DNA of 64,000 nt from Kryptolebias marmoratus. Taxonomy: Eukaryota > Chordata > Actinopteri > Cyprinodontiformes > Rivulidae. A program made the translations under genes and the position numbers. Below the pieces are notes generated by a model. That model searched no databases, was not told where the DNA came from, and saw nothing but the letters and a program-made list of their open reading frames with translations. The DNA lies in NCBI RefSeq assembly GCF_001649575.2, contig NC_051451.1:26644010-26708009 (forward strand). Direction: 5' to 3'. Positions 48,105-58,168 of the stretch are shown one piece after another. Position 1 is the first letter of the stretch, and the number at the start of each line of letters is the position of its first letter.

Positions 48105-49534
48105 CCCCATTTTCTTGTATCTCCTAACTTTTTTTTTTGGAAGGGCATAAAAATAAAAAGCCGAGCTGTCAACGATCCGTGTTTCACAGGAAATGTCAGC
48201 GTTTCTTCAGGCCAGAGGGAAATGTCAAGTTGTCGAGCTGCCCGTAAACAAGACTCCCCATGCTTTTTGAAACAAGTTGATTATATTCCTATATTTTTTT
48301 TACCATATTTACCTCCTCGCTGGGTGTTACTTTCTTGTTTTTGCTTTGACAGACTTCCATGTTAGAACAGAAAGTATTTTTATGGACAAATGGATCTTGG
48401 ATCAGTCTTGACAGATGATAGTTTGTGCTGTACTTTCTCCTTGAATGGGCACAATAAACAAACTGTGGAGGGGACATACTTACAGCTGACAGCACTCTGT
48501 GCAACAACATGTCTGCAGAAGAAGCCGCTGATGTTTCTGCCATACCGCTGAAATACGGCATTTCAAAACTTCTTTCAACCCTCTTTTCCCTTTCTCCCTC
48601 CTTATTTGGTGACTTCGGGGAATGCTGTGATACATAGATACCTTTTTCAATTTCATGGAGGAGTTTTGGGTGCCTGATTGCAGCGGACTTCAAAGGAGCG
48701 GGGAATCAAGCATGCCCGCTGGCTGCCATTTTTAAAACATTTTGAGGTTAATAGTGAGAAAAACATGCACTGGAAATTCCGCAAAGCAAAAAAAAATAAA
48801 ATAATAATAAAAACCCTGATTAAAAAAGTGTTTTCTCTGTGGGAAAAGAAAAAAAAAGCACTTTGCAAGGCTAGAGGTTTCCCGCAATGCCTCATTTTGT
48901 TTTGGGAAATCTAAATGCAAAAGAATTCCTCTGAACAAACGTTCCCATCTGATCCCATTAGGAGAAGAACTAAGAGAGTGAGCTGGCAGGTGGATATCCT
49001 GCTTAAATGATAATTTTGACAACCAGAGAACATTTTTTCTGACTCTGGCTGCTGTCCAGAGCTGTCTTTTCTACCTAACTGTGCTGTGAGACCTGGTCGA
49101 CGCTCACATGGGATTTAGCGGGTCTTTAGGCTTCCTGAAGGGTTTTTTTTTTTTTTGTCTTGCCTGCTTGTGTTTGCAAGTGACATTGATGCAAATGGAT
49201 TTCATTGCCCCGTCGCTCTTATCTTTCTTGGCTGGGCTGTCCAGAATGGGAAGACAGTGAGTGTCATGGGAATGGGCTCGTACGTTTTTCAGACATCAAT
49301 GGAGCTGCAGCGGTTCGCTGCTGAAAGGAGGAGACTTATGAATGCGGAGCTTTGTGCAGAGTTCATGCACCACACGAGATCGAGGTGATATTGAAACCTG
49401 GCACATGATGTCTTTCTCCTTTACATATCTTGTGATCTAATGGAATTTCAATAACTCTCTGCATCTTGTTTTTCCATTTCCCTTGTCTGTAATTCTTCTT
49501 TTTCTTTTTTGTTTTTTTTTAATTATTTTTGCAG
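48105..49534. other. Intergenic stretch, nothing recognised
   Basis: Frames up to 134 aa (minus, 48289-48693) without motif. An A-rich run lies at 48785-48860 and a T run at 49142-49156. No exon or repeat family recognised. Confidence 0.4.
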
Positions 49535-49638
49535 CACTAATTATGAAAAAGTCGGGACGGTGTGTAAAATGTGAATAAAAGCAGAATGCAATGATTTGCA
49601 AATCTCATAAACTCATATTTTATCCACAGTGGTACATA

Positions 49639-49803
49639 GTTGTTTTTGTTTTGGCTGCTTCTTCCTTCAGGGGCTCCCACAGCGAGCAAACTTGCATAAA
49701 AGATTTGGCAATTTTTTTTCCACCGGATGCCCTTCCTGATTTAATCTGGTTTCGAACCTCAGGATTACAAGACACGACTGACCACGGAGCTGCTGCAGCC
49801 CCT
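49639..49803 (-). mobile_element. tRNA-type SINE insertion in the Tc1 element
   Basis: Flanked by a 14-bp duplication, cacagtggtacata (49625-49638) and cacagtggaacata (49804-49817), one mismatch. On the minus strand it reads 'agctccgtggtcagtcg' (A-box-like) and 'gaggttcgaaacc' (B-box), then 'aggaagggcatccggtgg', the mid-part of a familiar fish SINE. The length of the target duplication fits LINE-driven insertion. It post-dates the Tc1 element. Confidence 0.8.
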
Positions 49804-49937
49804 CACAGTGGAACATAAGAAACATTTTAAATGTCAAAACTAAAGAATTGTACCATTTTTAAGAAATATAGGATAATTTGAATTTGAACTCCCAGGTCCA
49901 TGTTTCCCTCTGTGCAGCATTTCCATCAGTCTGTAAA

Positions 49938-50045
49938 CATCTGGACCTGAGGTTGTCCCATTCTGTCTGTGAGCATCTGGACCTGAGGTTGTCCCATTCT
50001 GTCTGTGAACATCTGGACCTGAGGTTGTCCCATTCTGTCTGTTCA
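49938..50045. repeat. 36-bp tandem triplication
   Basis: The unit starting 'catctggacctgaggttgtc' occurs at 49938, 49974 and 50010 with nearly no changes. Because 36 is divisible by three, the minus-strand frame repeats the 12-residue unit QTEWDNLRSRCS. It lies in the transposase remnant, so the triplication probably arose after inactivation. Confidence 0.95.
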
Positions 50046-50292
50046 ACAGTCCTGGATGGGAGCAGATGTTGCTCTAAAACCTGGAGATCCTTTCCAGAGG
50101 CACTAATGCACCCCCATACCATCAGAGAGGCAGGCTGACCTCAGAACAGTTCTCCTCTTTGGTCCAGAGGAGACACATCTGTTCACATCTGGCTTCTTCT
50201 TTGCCTGATAGAGCTTTAAGCAGCATTTGTGGACGGCACGGTGAGCTGTGTTTACAGACAGTGTTCCTGAGCAGAACCAGAACATCCAGCCT

Positions 50293-50305
50293 TGACCTTT
50301 GACCT
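50293..50305 (-). promoter_or_regulatory. Perfect DR1 nuclear-receptor word
   Basis: TGACCTTTGACCT on the + strand, that is AGGTCA-A-AGGTCA on the other. This is the consensus for HNF4, COUP-TF and RXR dimers. It lies within the Tc1 remnant. The match is directly seen; function is unknown. Confidence 0.4.
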
Positions 50306-50783
50306 CAGAGATTTCCACAGATTCTTCAAAGCTATTGTTTATTTTATGAACTGGAGATGATGGGATAATTAAAATTTTCCCAATTTTCCATTAAGGAACA
50401 TTATTCTGAAATTGTTCCGCTGTTTTTAGACGCAGTTTGGTCAACCTCTGCCCATCTTTACTTTATTTAGACTCAGCCTCTAAAATGCTGTTTTTATCCC
50501 CAGTCCTCTTAACGACCTGTTACCAGTTAACCTGTTTAGTTGTCTCCTCCGGTTGTTTCTTATTCGTACCTCTTACTTTCACAGCCTTTTGATGCTCCTG
50601 GACCAACATTTTTTGAGACCCGTTGCTGCCATAAAGTTCAAAGTTACCTTTATAACAAAAGTACAATCTCTGATATGTTTACTATGATTCCATTGTGAAT
50701 GAAATATCAGTGAGATTTGCAAATTATTGCATTCTAATCTTATTTATATTTAAAACATCCCAACTGTTTTGGAATTGGGGTTG

Positions 50784-51959
50784 TCTCTTTTGCATGTTCT
50801 CAGTTTTCCATATCTCAGGGAAATAAGGCAGGATGTTTTATTTTGCACAAGATGTGCTCCGCATGAGACCAGTGTTTCATATCCAAGCAGCAAAAAAGAC
50901 CTGTTGACTCAATGCTTGTGCCATTTATGTGCAAATTCTTAAGTGTTCTTAGAAACCCTAATATTCTCACCATGCTTTCTTTTGGAATATGATCAAGAGC
51001 CGGTTTTGAAAAATCTCATTTCACCCGTAACCTCCAAATGGCATTTTCATTTCAGCAGGAGGCAAAATGAAGTAGTTTTCAAACCGTCCTTTTTTCTCAA
51101 CCGTTTTAATAAAAACTTATCCATTTTTTTTGTGACTTTTCCTTCTTAAGGTTGCTTCTGTAAATTAGATGACTCTTGTAAGAGAAGAAAAAGCTTGAAA
51201 TGATGTTTTTAAATTCCTGAAACAAACTCGGAACATTTTCAGATGTCCAAATGTAGAGTTCACACCAAATACATAAACAGGATGGCTGCAGGCTCTGCTG
51301 TTACCTGACTGTATCTACATCAGATTTTATTAACAAAGACTGGCTTTTTGCAGGAGGTAATGAATAAAAACTGCTGCAAATCAAATTTCAGGAACTGGTC
51401 TATTGATTGTGTTTTACCAGAAGAAAAAATAAAGGGTGAAAAATGATATCCTTTATGTGCCAGGCTCAGAAAGCCTTGATTGGATGAGCGGCTGATGTGT
51501 TTTGAGGCGTGATTAGTGGTGAGAGGTGCTCGGGGAGCTCATACAGGAGAGCGACTCGTGCTTCAGATTGATCTGCTCTGTTGTATCGAGGCATGTGGCA
51601 ATCTTTCCAGCAGATTAAAACCCGGCAGGATCTTTAAATTGAGCCCGACTGCTCAGAGCTGCAGTCGCGTTGGGGGAGGGAAGAGAAAACGGGGAACGTC
51701 ACGGCAGCACCGTGCCCTGATAAATGAAACGTTCTTTAAACTCACGGTGAATGATTTGGCCTCGGTTTAAGTGACGTTAATCCTTCTCCTTCAGTGCAGC
51801 TAAACAGAAGACTTGATTGGAAGCTGCTGCAGGACAAATAAAGCCTCCATGACACCAGCAGGAGAGAGAGGGACCAAACAGCAGCTTGCAAGAGTTTTAA
51901 CACCCCTTTTTTTAAAAATTCATATTTGTTTTTGTAGAGGTTGGTGCTGCTTGTGTCCA
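50784..51959. other. Intergenic stretch, nothing recognised
   Basis: Frames of 68-85 aa without motifs. No repeat family recognised. Confidence 0.4.
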
Positions 51960-52290
51960 ACAATCTTCCAACCCAACCAGAGGTTCTCAGATGGACTGAC
52001 GTCTGGGCTTAGACCGGACCATTCCAGGACCTTTACCTGGTTCTCGTTAAACCTGTGGAGTGTTCTTTAGCAGAGGGTTTGGACTCATTGTCCCTGTCTC
52101 AAACCTCTTTGTCGCTCAAGAATTTCTTTGTGTTTTTCTCCATCCATTTTTCCTTTAACTCCGACCAGTTTCCCAGTCTTTAATGATGAAAACATCTCCA
52201 CATCATGATGCTGCCACCACCATGCTCCACTGTAGGGATGGTGTTCTCAGCAGGATGTGAGATGTTAGGTTTGAAGCGGACATGTTGTCG
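51960..52290 (-). pseudogene. Tc1-like transposase remnant (middle part)
   Basis: On the minus strand, 'catggtggtggcagcatcat' encodes [11 protein letters not shown], preceded by NTIPTVEHG. This is the stretch before the second catalytic Asp in Tc1-like transposases of fish. The downstream parts 'ccatccatttttcctttaac' and 'gtctgggcttagacc' match, in reverse, the usual C-terminal half. Both ends are missing and the frame is broken. Dead copy. Confidence 0.75.
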
Positions 52291-52339
52291 TTTATGCTGG
52301 GAAGTCTCCAGGATACATTTAGGCAAACGACAGAAATCC

Positions 52340-52470
52340 CATTTTCTGTAAAAATCCAGTGAAATGACTGCTGAAGAAGCTGAAACTGAGTTATGAAAGC
52401 TTAGGTGACAAAAAATAGCTAAAAGTAAGTGTATCAAAAGAGCAGCTAAAAGCTAAGTGTAGCATAAGAA
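52340..52470 (-). repeat. Family C repeat, copy 6 (reverse)
   Basis: The 'gactgctgaagaagctgaaac' block is the reverse of the distal block of copies 2 and 3. It is followed by 'aatagctaaaagtaag' and 'agcagctaaaagctaagt', the AGCTA words reversed. Confidence 0.5.
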
Positions 52471-54199
52471 GACAATGGAGCAAATATAAGGAAGCTGATT
52501 TCAAAGAGAACAAAGTTTTTGAAGGATTTTGTTAGGGAAAATATCTGTATATAAAGGTAAATTTCTTTGAAAAGCATAAAAATGACAAAACCTAAAAGGC
52601 CTAGCAGCCATCTCCTGAATGAGCTGAAGGTTTTGACATCTAAGAATCTGAAATAGCACAAAGTCTGCAGTACAGAAAAATAAAAAAAGCAAGAAAACAA
52701 TAAGACACGGCTCCTGAAGGTTATGATTTGGGCTTGAAAGCAAAGGAAGTGATTCCAAATAAGCTCCACTTTTCAGTTTTATATCATTTAAAACATTTTT
52801 TTCCCTCCTATTTAACATCGCAAGTCTGGTGTTTTGATTAGGTTCATTACTTCTAATCAAACTAAAAATCTGTTTAGATTAGAGGTTGTAAGGTGATGAA
52901 ATAGAAAGACTGCCGGCTGTATTTGGTTTGAGATATAGGAGAAATGAAAAGTAAGAAATATCTTCATCTGTCTCTTTTAACCTTGTCCACCTTCATGGCG
53001 ATAAAGCATGAAATGAAAAGGACAGCAGATGTCAGCTCTGCCTCGAGAGGCTCGGATCGACGCAGGAGGTGCCACACACCGCACACGGCCTGCAGTATTT
53101 TATACAGAACCAAGTTTTTACTGTCAGAATGGACCGAACCAAGCTGCAGAAACGTTCTACCTGCAGACAGACCCTCTGCTAATCTCTGCTTTAGCTGAGA
53201 TGCTGCTTATTTCCTGCTTTAATCTAATTCAGGGATAAAAACAAAGATGTTGTGTCTCTCCCGGGTCTTAGAAATCTGTATTATTGTTCATCACATCCAC
53301 TCTGACAAGTTGTCACACAAACGTGATCCCACTTGACGTTCTAAATTTAACTTCCATGAGCTCAGTCTGTGCTGTGATTGAAAAAAAGGAGGTTATTTAT
53401 TTAAAAAATAATAATTCCCAACACTGATTGTGTGGAGGTGGCATCCAAACAATGTCACAAAAACAAGAGCTCACGCCTAAAAATAGGAATTTGCTCGGAA
53501 TCCACATTTGCATCGCGTCACCCAGGTGTTATAAAAGGTTTGGATGAAAGAACAAGAAGGAGATGATGTGTTTCGATGATCACACTTCTGCCTTTTGTCA
53601 GAGACATTTCTCCAGTTCTGATGACAGGAAGTGCCCTGCAGCCTTTCCAAATTCTCAGCCCCGTCTCTCCTGATCTTTGCTCGCTTCGTCTCAGGATGCA
53701 GGAAGATCCTTTTCAGCTACATGACAACCTCATGGTTTGTTTGTTTTCCAGAGGTGAAAGGCTTCCTTATAAAGTGTCAGTCTGTTTGCTGTGGAAACAG
53801 CAACTGTGTCACAGAATCCTATTATATTCACACTTTCAGTCACATTTGGAGGAGGAGGAGGTTTAATCTGGAGAGCAGAGAGCACATAAGAGGAAGAAAT
53901 AAAAAAAAGAGAAGAAGGGGCAGCCAGAGACCAGTGCTTTAAATGTTAGACACAAACATACGGATGTTGTGCCATCTATTGGGGGGATTTCATCAAAAAA
54001 GGACCCAAATTTTATTGTAGTGCTCTTTATAAACACTAGATGGCAGTAGACTCCAAATTTTCACTCATTTACAACTTAAAGGTGAAAAACAAGACAGACA
54101 GAGATCTACTTCTTAACTGGTTTTAATAATTATTGTTATTAATATTATTTGTTAAACACTTTTAGAATCATGCAAAGACCCAGTGGTAATAATATTATT
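52471..54199. other. Intergenic stretch with two divergent CTCF-like words
   Basis: No exon recognised. The minus strand at 53970-53982 reads CCAATAGATGGCA and the plus strand at 54033-54045 reads ACACTAGATGGCA. Each has 12 of 13 matches to the CTCF core, in divergent orientation. Frames up to 119 aa have no motif. Confidence 0.4.
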
Positions 54200-55073
54200 A
54201 AAAGTCTTTGCATTCCTGAAAAGAATCAGTTAGCTACCACAGCCAATTGTCCTCAAAAGAAAATATTAAAATTAATTTTATTTTCCCAGTTTTACAGATA
54301 TTGAGTTGAGGTTTTGTGCGGCAGTAGCTGAACTTCATCCCCAACACATAATCTGAGCAATAATTGATTGTTTCTTGTTTAAAATGCTGCCATTAGCTCC
54401 CTACTCTGTTTGTCTGTTAGCAGAATATTTCATTAACCGCTGGACGGCTTTTAGTGAAAGTTTCAGGAAATATTGGGTGGATGGACCTCTACAACTGATC
54501 AGTTTCTGGAGCCAACCTAATTCAAGATGGCTGCCACAGCCAACAAACCTTAGGAAACACAAATATGACTATAACTCAGCCAGTTTTACAGATACTGAGC
54601 TAAGATTTGGCACAGTGGTAGCTAAAGACGCATACTTTCAGCACAACAATCTGCATCACACCTTAATTGTTAGAGTGAACCTTGATCGTCTGTTAGTAAA
54701 ATATCTCTTGGACCACTGAACAGATTTTAATGAAACTCTCAGAAAGTAAGGATTGGATATACATCTACAACTGATTAACCTTTGGAGCCAATCCACTTCA
54801 AGATGACTACCACAGCTAATCTGCTTTAGTCAATGCAAAAATCCCTACGACTTAGGGAATTTTACAGATAATGAGCTAAAATTAAATGTGGTAGTAGCTG
54901 AGAGTCACCCTCAGCACATATTCTGAGTGTGATGGGTGGCGATGTTGCATAATAATACTTTTAGGGGTTTGACTAAACTGGCCACAACCATCATTTCTCA
55001 ACTTCAGGTGTTTAAAAGTCTGGCATGAAAGGCGGCGGGCGATATGCATTCCCTCAAGGACTGCTAGACCTTT
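54200..55073 (+). repeat. Family A repeat, copy 10 (three modules)
   Basis: Three internal blocks in head-to-tail order. 'cagtagctgaa' (54320) belongs to the first. 'gtctgttagcagaatatttc' (54410) to 'gtggtagctaaag' (54610) is the second. 'gtctgttagtaaaatatctc' (54690) to 'gtggtagtagctgagagtca' (54890) is the third. The locus closes with 'ggcggcgggcgatatgcat' and 'tccctcaaggactgctag' (55040-55067). This is the longest copy in the window. Confidence 0.88.
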
Positions 55074-55576
55074 AAATTTCTACATGTTGCTAAAGTTTAG
55101 AAATCTGAAACCGGGCGTGTTGAAACTGCCACCATGTCGCAACAATCAGGTGCTAAAAGTTTCACAACGTCAGAGAAGAACAAGCTCATTCATTATCAGT
55201 TTCACATTTGTGTTTTCCAAAATGATGCACGTTTGTCGCAACACGTCGGTTGTTTCATTCGACAGGAAGCTGAGGGGAAACGTGAATGTGTTGTGTTTCC
55301 TGGTAACGCAGAGGGCGACTCTGCTGCCCAGCCCTGCCGAGCGTGTCGGGTCGAGTCCCTGCTGCTGTCAGCGGCTTTCACAACACCTGAACGCTGCTCT
55401 TATGTCATCGAAACAAAACCAAAAAAGAGAAAAATCACACAGACGGTGATTAATGCAGATCATGTGGAGTTTTAGAGGTGAAGCCCATTTAAACATTTAC
55501 TGTCATAGGTTTTTTTAGATTAGCAGATTTCCTTGGGATTTTGTGAGAATGTCATGTCTGTGTGTGCATGTCCTTT
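55074..55576. other. Spacer between two family A loci
   Basis: Frames of 121 and 113 aa overlap in two + frames at 55.08-55.48 kb. Neither shows a known motif or splice-bounded exon, so I do not call a gene. Confidence 0.35.
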
Positions 55577-56065
55577 TGTCTGTTAGCAAAATATCTCATG
55601 AACCACTGGATGGATTTTAATGAAACCCTCTGAACAATTTGGAGTCAATCCAATTCAAGATGATCACAAAAATGGTTACAACTCAGTCAATTTTACAGCT
55701 ATTGAGCTCCAATTTGGCATGGTAGTAGCTGAGAGTCATCCCCAATGCATACTCTGAGGGTTATACATTGTGGATTTTTATTTCCTTAAAACTTGGGTGT
55801 TATCTGTTTGTCTGTTAGCAACATATCTCATGAACCACTGAGTGGATTTCAATGAAACATTCAGGAAATAATCAGTGGATGTGCGTTTACGACTGATTAA
55901 CTTTTGAAGTTAACCGGATTCAAGGTGACCGCCACAGCTGTTTGACCTTATCAAGCACAAAAAGGGTTACAGTTCAGTTACATTTACCTATATTGAGCTA
56001 CAATTTGGTGTGGTAGTAGCTGAGAGTTATGCCCAACACATAGTCTGAGCGCTAACACATCATGC
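55577..56065 (+). repeat. Family A repeat, copy 11 (two modules)
   Basis: The first module runs from 'gtctgttagcaaaatatctc' (55577) to 'tggtagtagctgagagtcat' (55720), with its middle shortened. The second runs from 'gtctgttagcaacatatctc' (55810) to 'tagctgagagttatgcc' (56015). The palindromic end is missing. Confidence 0.88.
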
Positions 56066-57514
56066 AGCAGCTTTGGTTTCATTTTCATTTATTGTATTAC
56101 GAACCAAAATGTTTTGCAAGCAGGCAGCAGTGTTCAAAATGTATAGGCATACAAAGGAAAAAGATCTTTAAAAAAACAGCTTTTAATTTAGTCAGTAAAT
56201 AGAAAATCTTCTCATGACTTGACTGTTATCAATGAAACACCATCGGGTGATTTTATGGCTCTTCTGGGGATCTGATCTCTCCTGGATGCTCGTGTAAAAC
56301 ACCTCGACCTTCCATTTGTGAGTAACCAGAGATCACTGTCATGTCATTTTAAATGATTAATGAATATATGGATGATGCTGACCTATTTGAGAGCTTGTTC
56401 CTCTTCGGGTTAGGTTCCTCTGCCTTTGTTCATATCTGCATGGACCGGGTGTCGAAGGATGGATTTCAGTCTATAGTTCTCTCTCCTGTAACTCACTCAG
56501 AACCAAGTCCTGCCAGGATGGTGCGATGTATACAACTTTAAATGTCCTCCAAACACAAAGCAGCGGATGGGGCTCAGGACACAGTTCAATGAGTTGATGT
56601 TAACAAAGACGGAGGAGCTTGAGGAGCAGGTTGTAGAGGAGCGGAGAGTCTCTGGCAGTTGGAGGACGGGCTGAGCGGCGGAGGGTTGAGCAATCAGTCA
56701 GAATCATCGGGGCGAGGCCTTTGAGTTCGGTTATTAGAAACAAAAGGAAAATGTGGAGAATTAAGTCTTTCTTTTCCTGGAAAACGCACGTGTAGAATGA
56801 AGTGGAGGAGAACAGGAAGAGAACCAACTGGGCAGAAATGAGCCAACAAACCAACAAATATCCAGGCAGAAACCAGGAAAATAGTTTAAAAAACACACAT
56901 AAGCTCTTTAAAACATTTGTTCAATACTGAACAGCATAAAAACACAAAAACCTCCATTTATCTGAAACAGAAATCTTCATGGATTCACAGGATCAAAATA
57001 AGTCAGAAGTTCTTGATCAAAAGCAGATCACCAACATTAGAGATCCAGAGTTAATCATAAATCAAAGCCCTTTTTTTGTCAGAATGCACCAGCTGAAGTA
57101 TAAGTGTAGGTTTTAACAAAACAGCCTTTTCACAATTTACCAAAAAAACAAAATTATGAAAATGGTTGTGCACTGAGCCATCCAACCATCTATCCTGGTT
57201 CAGGTTGAACATTTCTGCTCAAAAGAATGAAAAAAACATCTCGTGATGATCTGGAGCTGCTGGAGATAAGCACCAAGTGAAACGTCTGAATCATATAAAC
57301 CAGATGATCGTGTAGCTGCTCGAATGTTCATTTGTCTGACAGTCTGTTTCAAAAAGTGTGTGTTCTTTACAAAATCTGCAACTAGAGATGCAGATCCTGC
57401 AGTTATAGTAGCAGGCAGAAGACTATCAGCACTATAAATTATGAGATGGTAAAAAGAGATTCACATCTTACTTTTAAAACACAAATCAAAAAGGTGTGAA
57501 TAGACCTATGGTAA
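56066..57514. other. Intergenic stretch before the microsatellite
   Basis: No exon recognised on either strand. This is the proximal 5' flank of the PACS gene, so regulatory DNA is possible, but nothing specific is seen. Confidence 0.35.
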
Positions 57515-57679
57515 ATGGATGGATGGATGTGTGTATGAATGGATGGATGGATGGATGGATGGATGGATGGATGGATGGATGGATGGATGGATGGATGGAT
57601 GGATGGATGGATGCATGGATGGATGGATGCATGGATGGATGGATGGATGGATGGATGGATGGATGGATGGATGGATGGA
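57515..57679 (+). repeat. (GGAT)n microsatellite, about 165 bp
   Basis: Almost pure ATGG/GGAT repeats with a few GCAT interruptions. The WMDG and HPSI repeat frames over it are products of the repeat, not proteins. It lies about 290 bp before the promoter region. Confidence 0.98.
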
Positions 57680-57970
57680 ATTTACCTTTAAATCAAAGTT
57701 TTCTAACAAATTTGTCCTCAGAAATAACCCTTTGTCTTAGAACCCTTATAATTTCCATTCCGTTTTTCCATGCTGGTTGCCGTAGTGATGGGAAATCCTG
57801 TCATATAATGTTGGCCTCATTGTGAGGCCTAGGCATTCCCCTTTTAAAATATTAGCTTGTTGGTGAATTTTAATGCTTTAGAGATGGAGAATTTAAAAAT
57901 GATAATATCAACTCAGTATTGCGTGTAAGGACTCTCCATTCTCATAGTTTATTGTTTTAAATAACCCCGC

Positions 57971-58030
57971 TCAGCGCTGCCCCCTGTCGGCAGGCAACGG
58001 TCAGTGCTGCCCGCTGTCGGCAGCGGCAGG
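57971..58030. repeat. 30-bp tandem duplication with CTCF-like words
   Basis: Copy 1 is 57971-58000 and copy 2 is 58001-58030. Both open tcag-gctgccc-ctgtcggcag, with two differences in the first 23 bases. On the minus strand copy 1 reads CCGACAGGGGGCA (57978-57990), 11 of 13 against the CTCF core. Copy 2 has one further mismatch. Confidence 0.85.
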
Positions 58031-58168
58031 CCCCGCCCCGCCTATCGTTATCCCCAGGCGGTGGAGGGAAGCTGGGAGAGTGGAGGAGCAGGAGCGAGCG
58101 GCACAGGGATCAGCGGCTCCCGCGTTCGTCCGACACTCAACTCGAGCTGCCTCCAAGCAGTTGTGGTG

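Larger units (their letters stand above)
49535..50783 (-). pseudogene. Tc1-like transposon, internally deleted and nested
   Basis: The ends are inverted repeats about 80 bp long. The left one contains 'gtcgggacggtgtgtaaaat' and 'gcaatgatttgcaaatctca'. The right one contains 'gagatttgcaaattattgca' and 'cccaactgttttggaattgg'. Between them, minus-strand fragments fit a Tc1-like transposase: MVWGCISASG, QVLEQHLLPSR and EQTEWDN, the last resembling the C-terminal Q-E-W-D-N block. The terminal repeat near 50440-50480 also contains the reverse of the N-terminal 'gatgggcagaggt' region. Most of the catalytic domain is missing. A SINE (49639-49803) and a 36-bp triplication (49938-50045) lie inside. Confidence 0.85.

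Noticed and set aside
49740..49790. tRNA gene suggested by A- and B-box-like words
   Set aside because: Part of a 165-bp SINE with target duplications; no cloverleaf with a proper acceptor stem.
49938..50045. Possible CRISPR-like array (36-bp units)
   Set aside because: The units are directly adjacent with no spacers, lie in a vertebrate transposon remnant and number only three.
54375..54719. 114-aa plus-strand frame
   Set aside because: Lies entirely in family A repeat DNA; the same region is closed in other copies.
57496..57825. Frames of repeated WMDG (plus) and HPSI (minus) residues
   Set aside because: They are translations of the (GGAT)n microsatellite; no start context or splice support.
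58004..58168. Upstream in-frame extension of PACS exon 1
   Set aside because: It contains no ATG (it opens with GTG) and overlaps the promoter duplication and GC box, so it is more likely promoter and 5' UTR.
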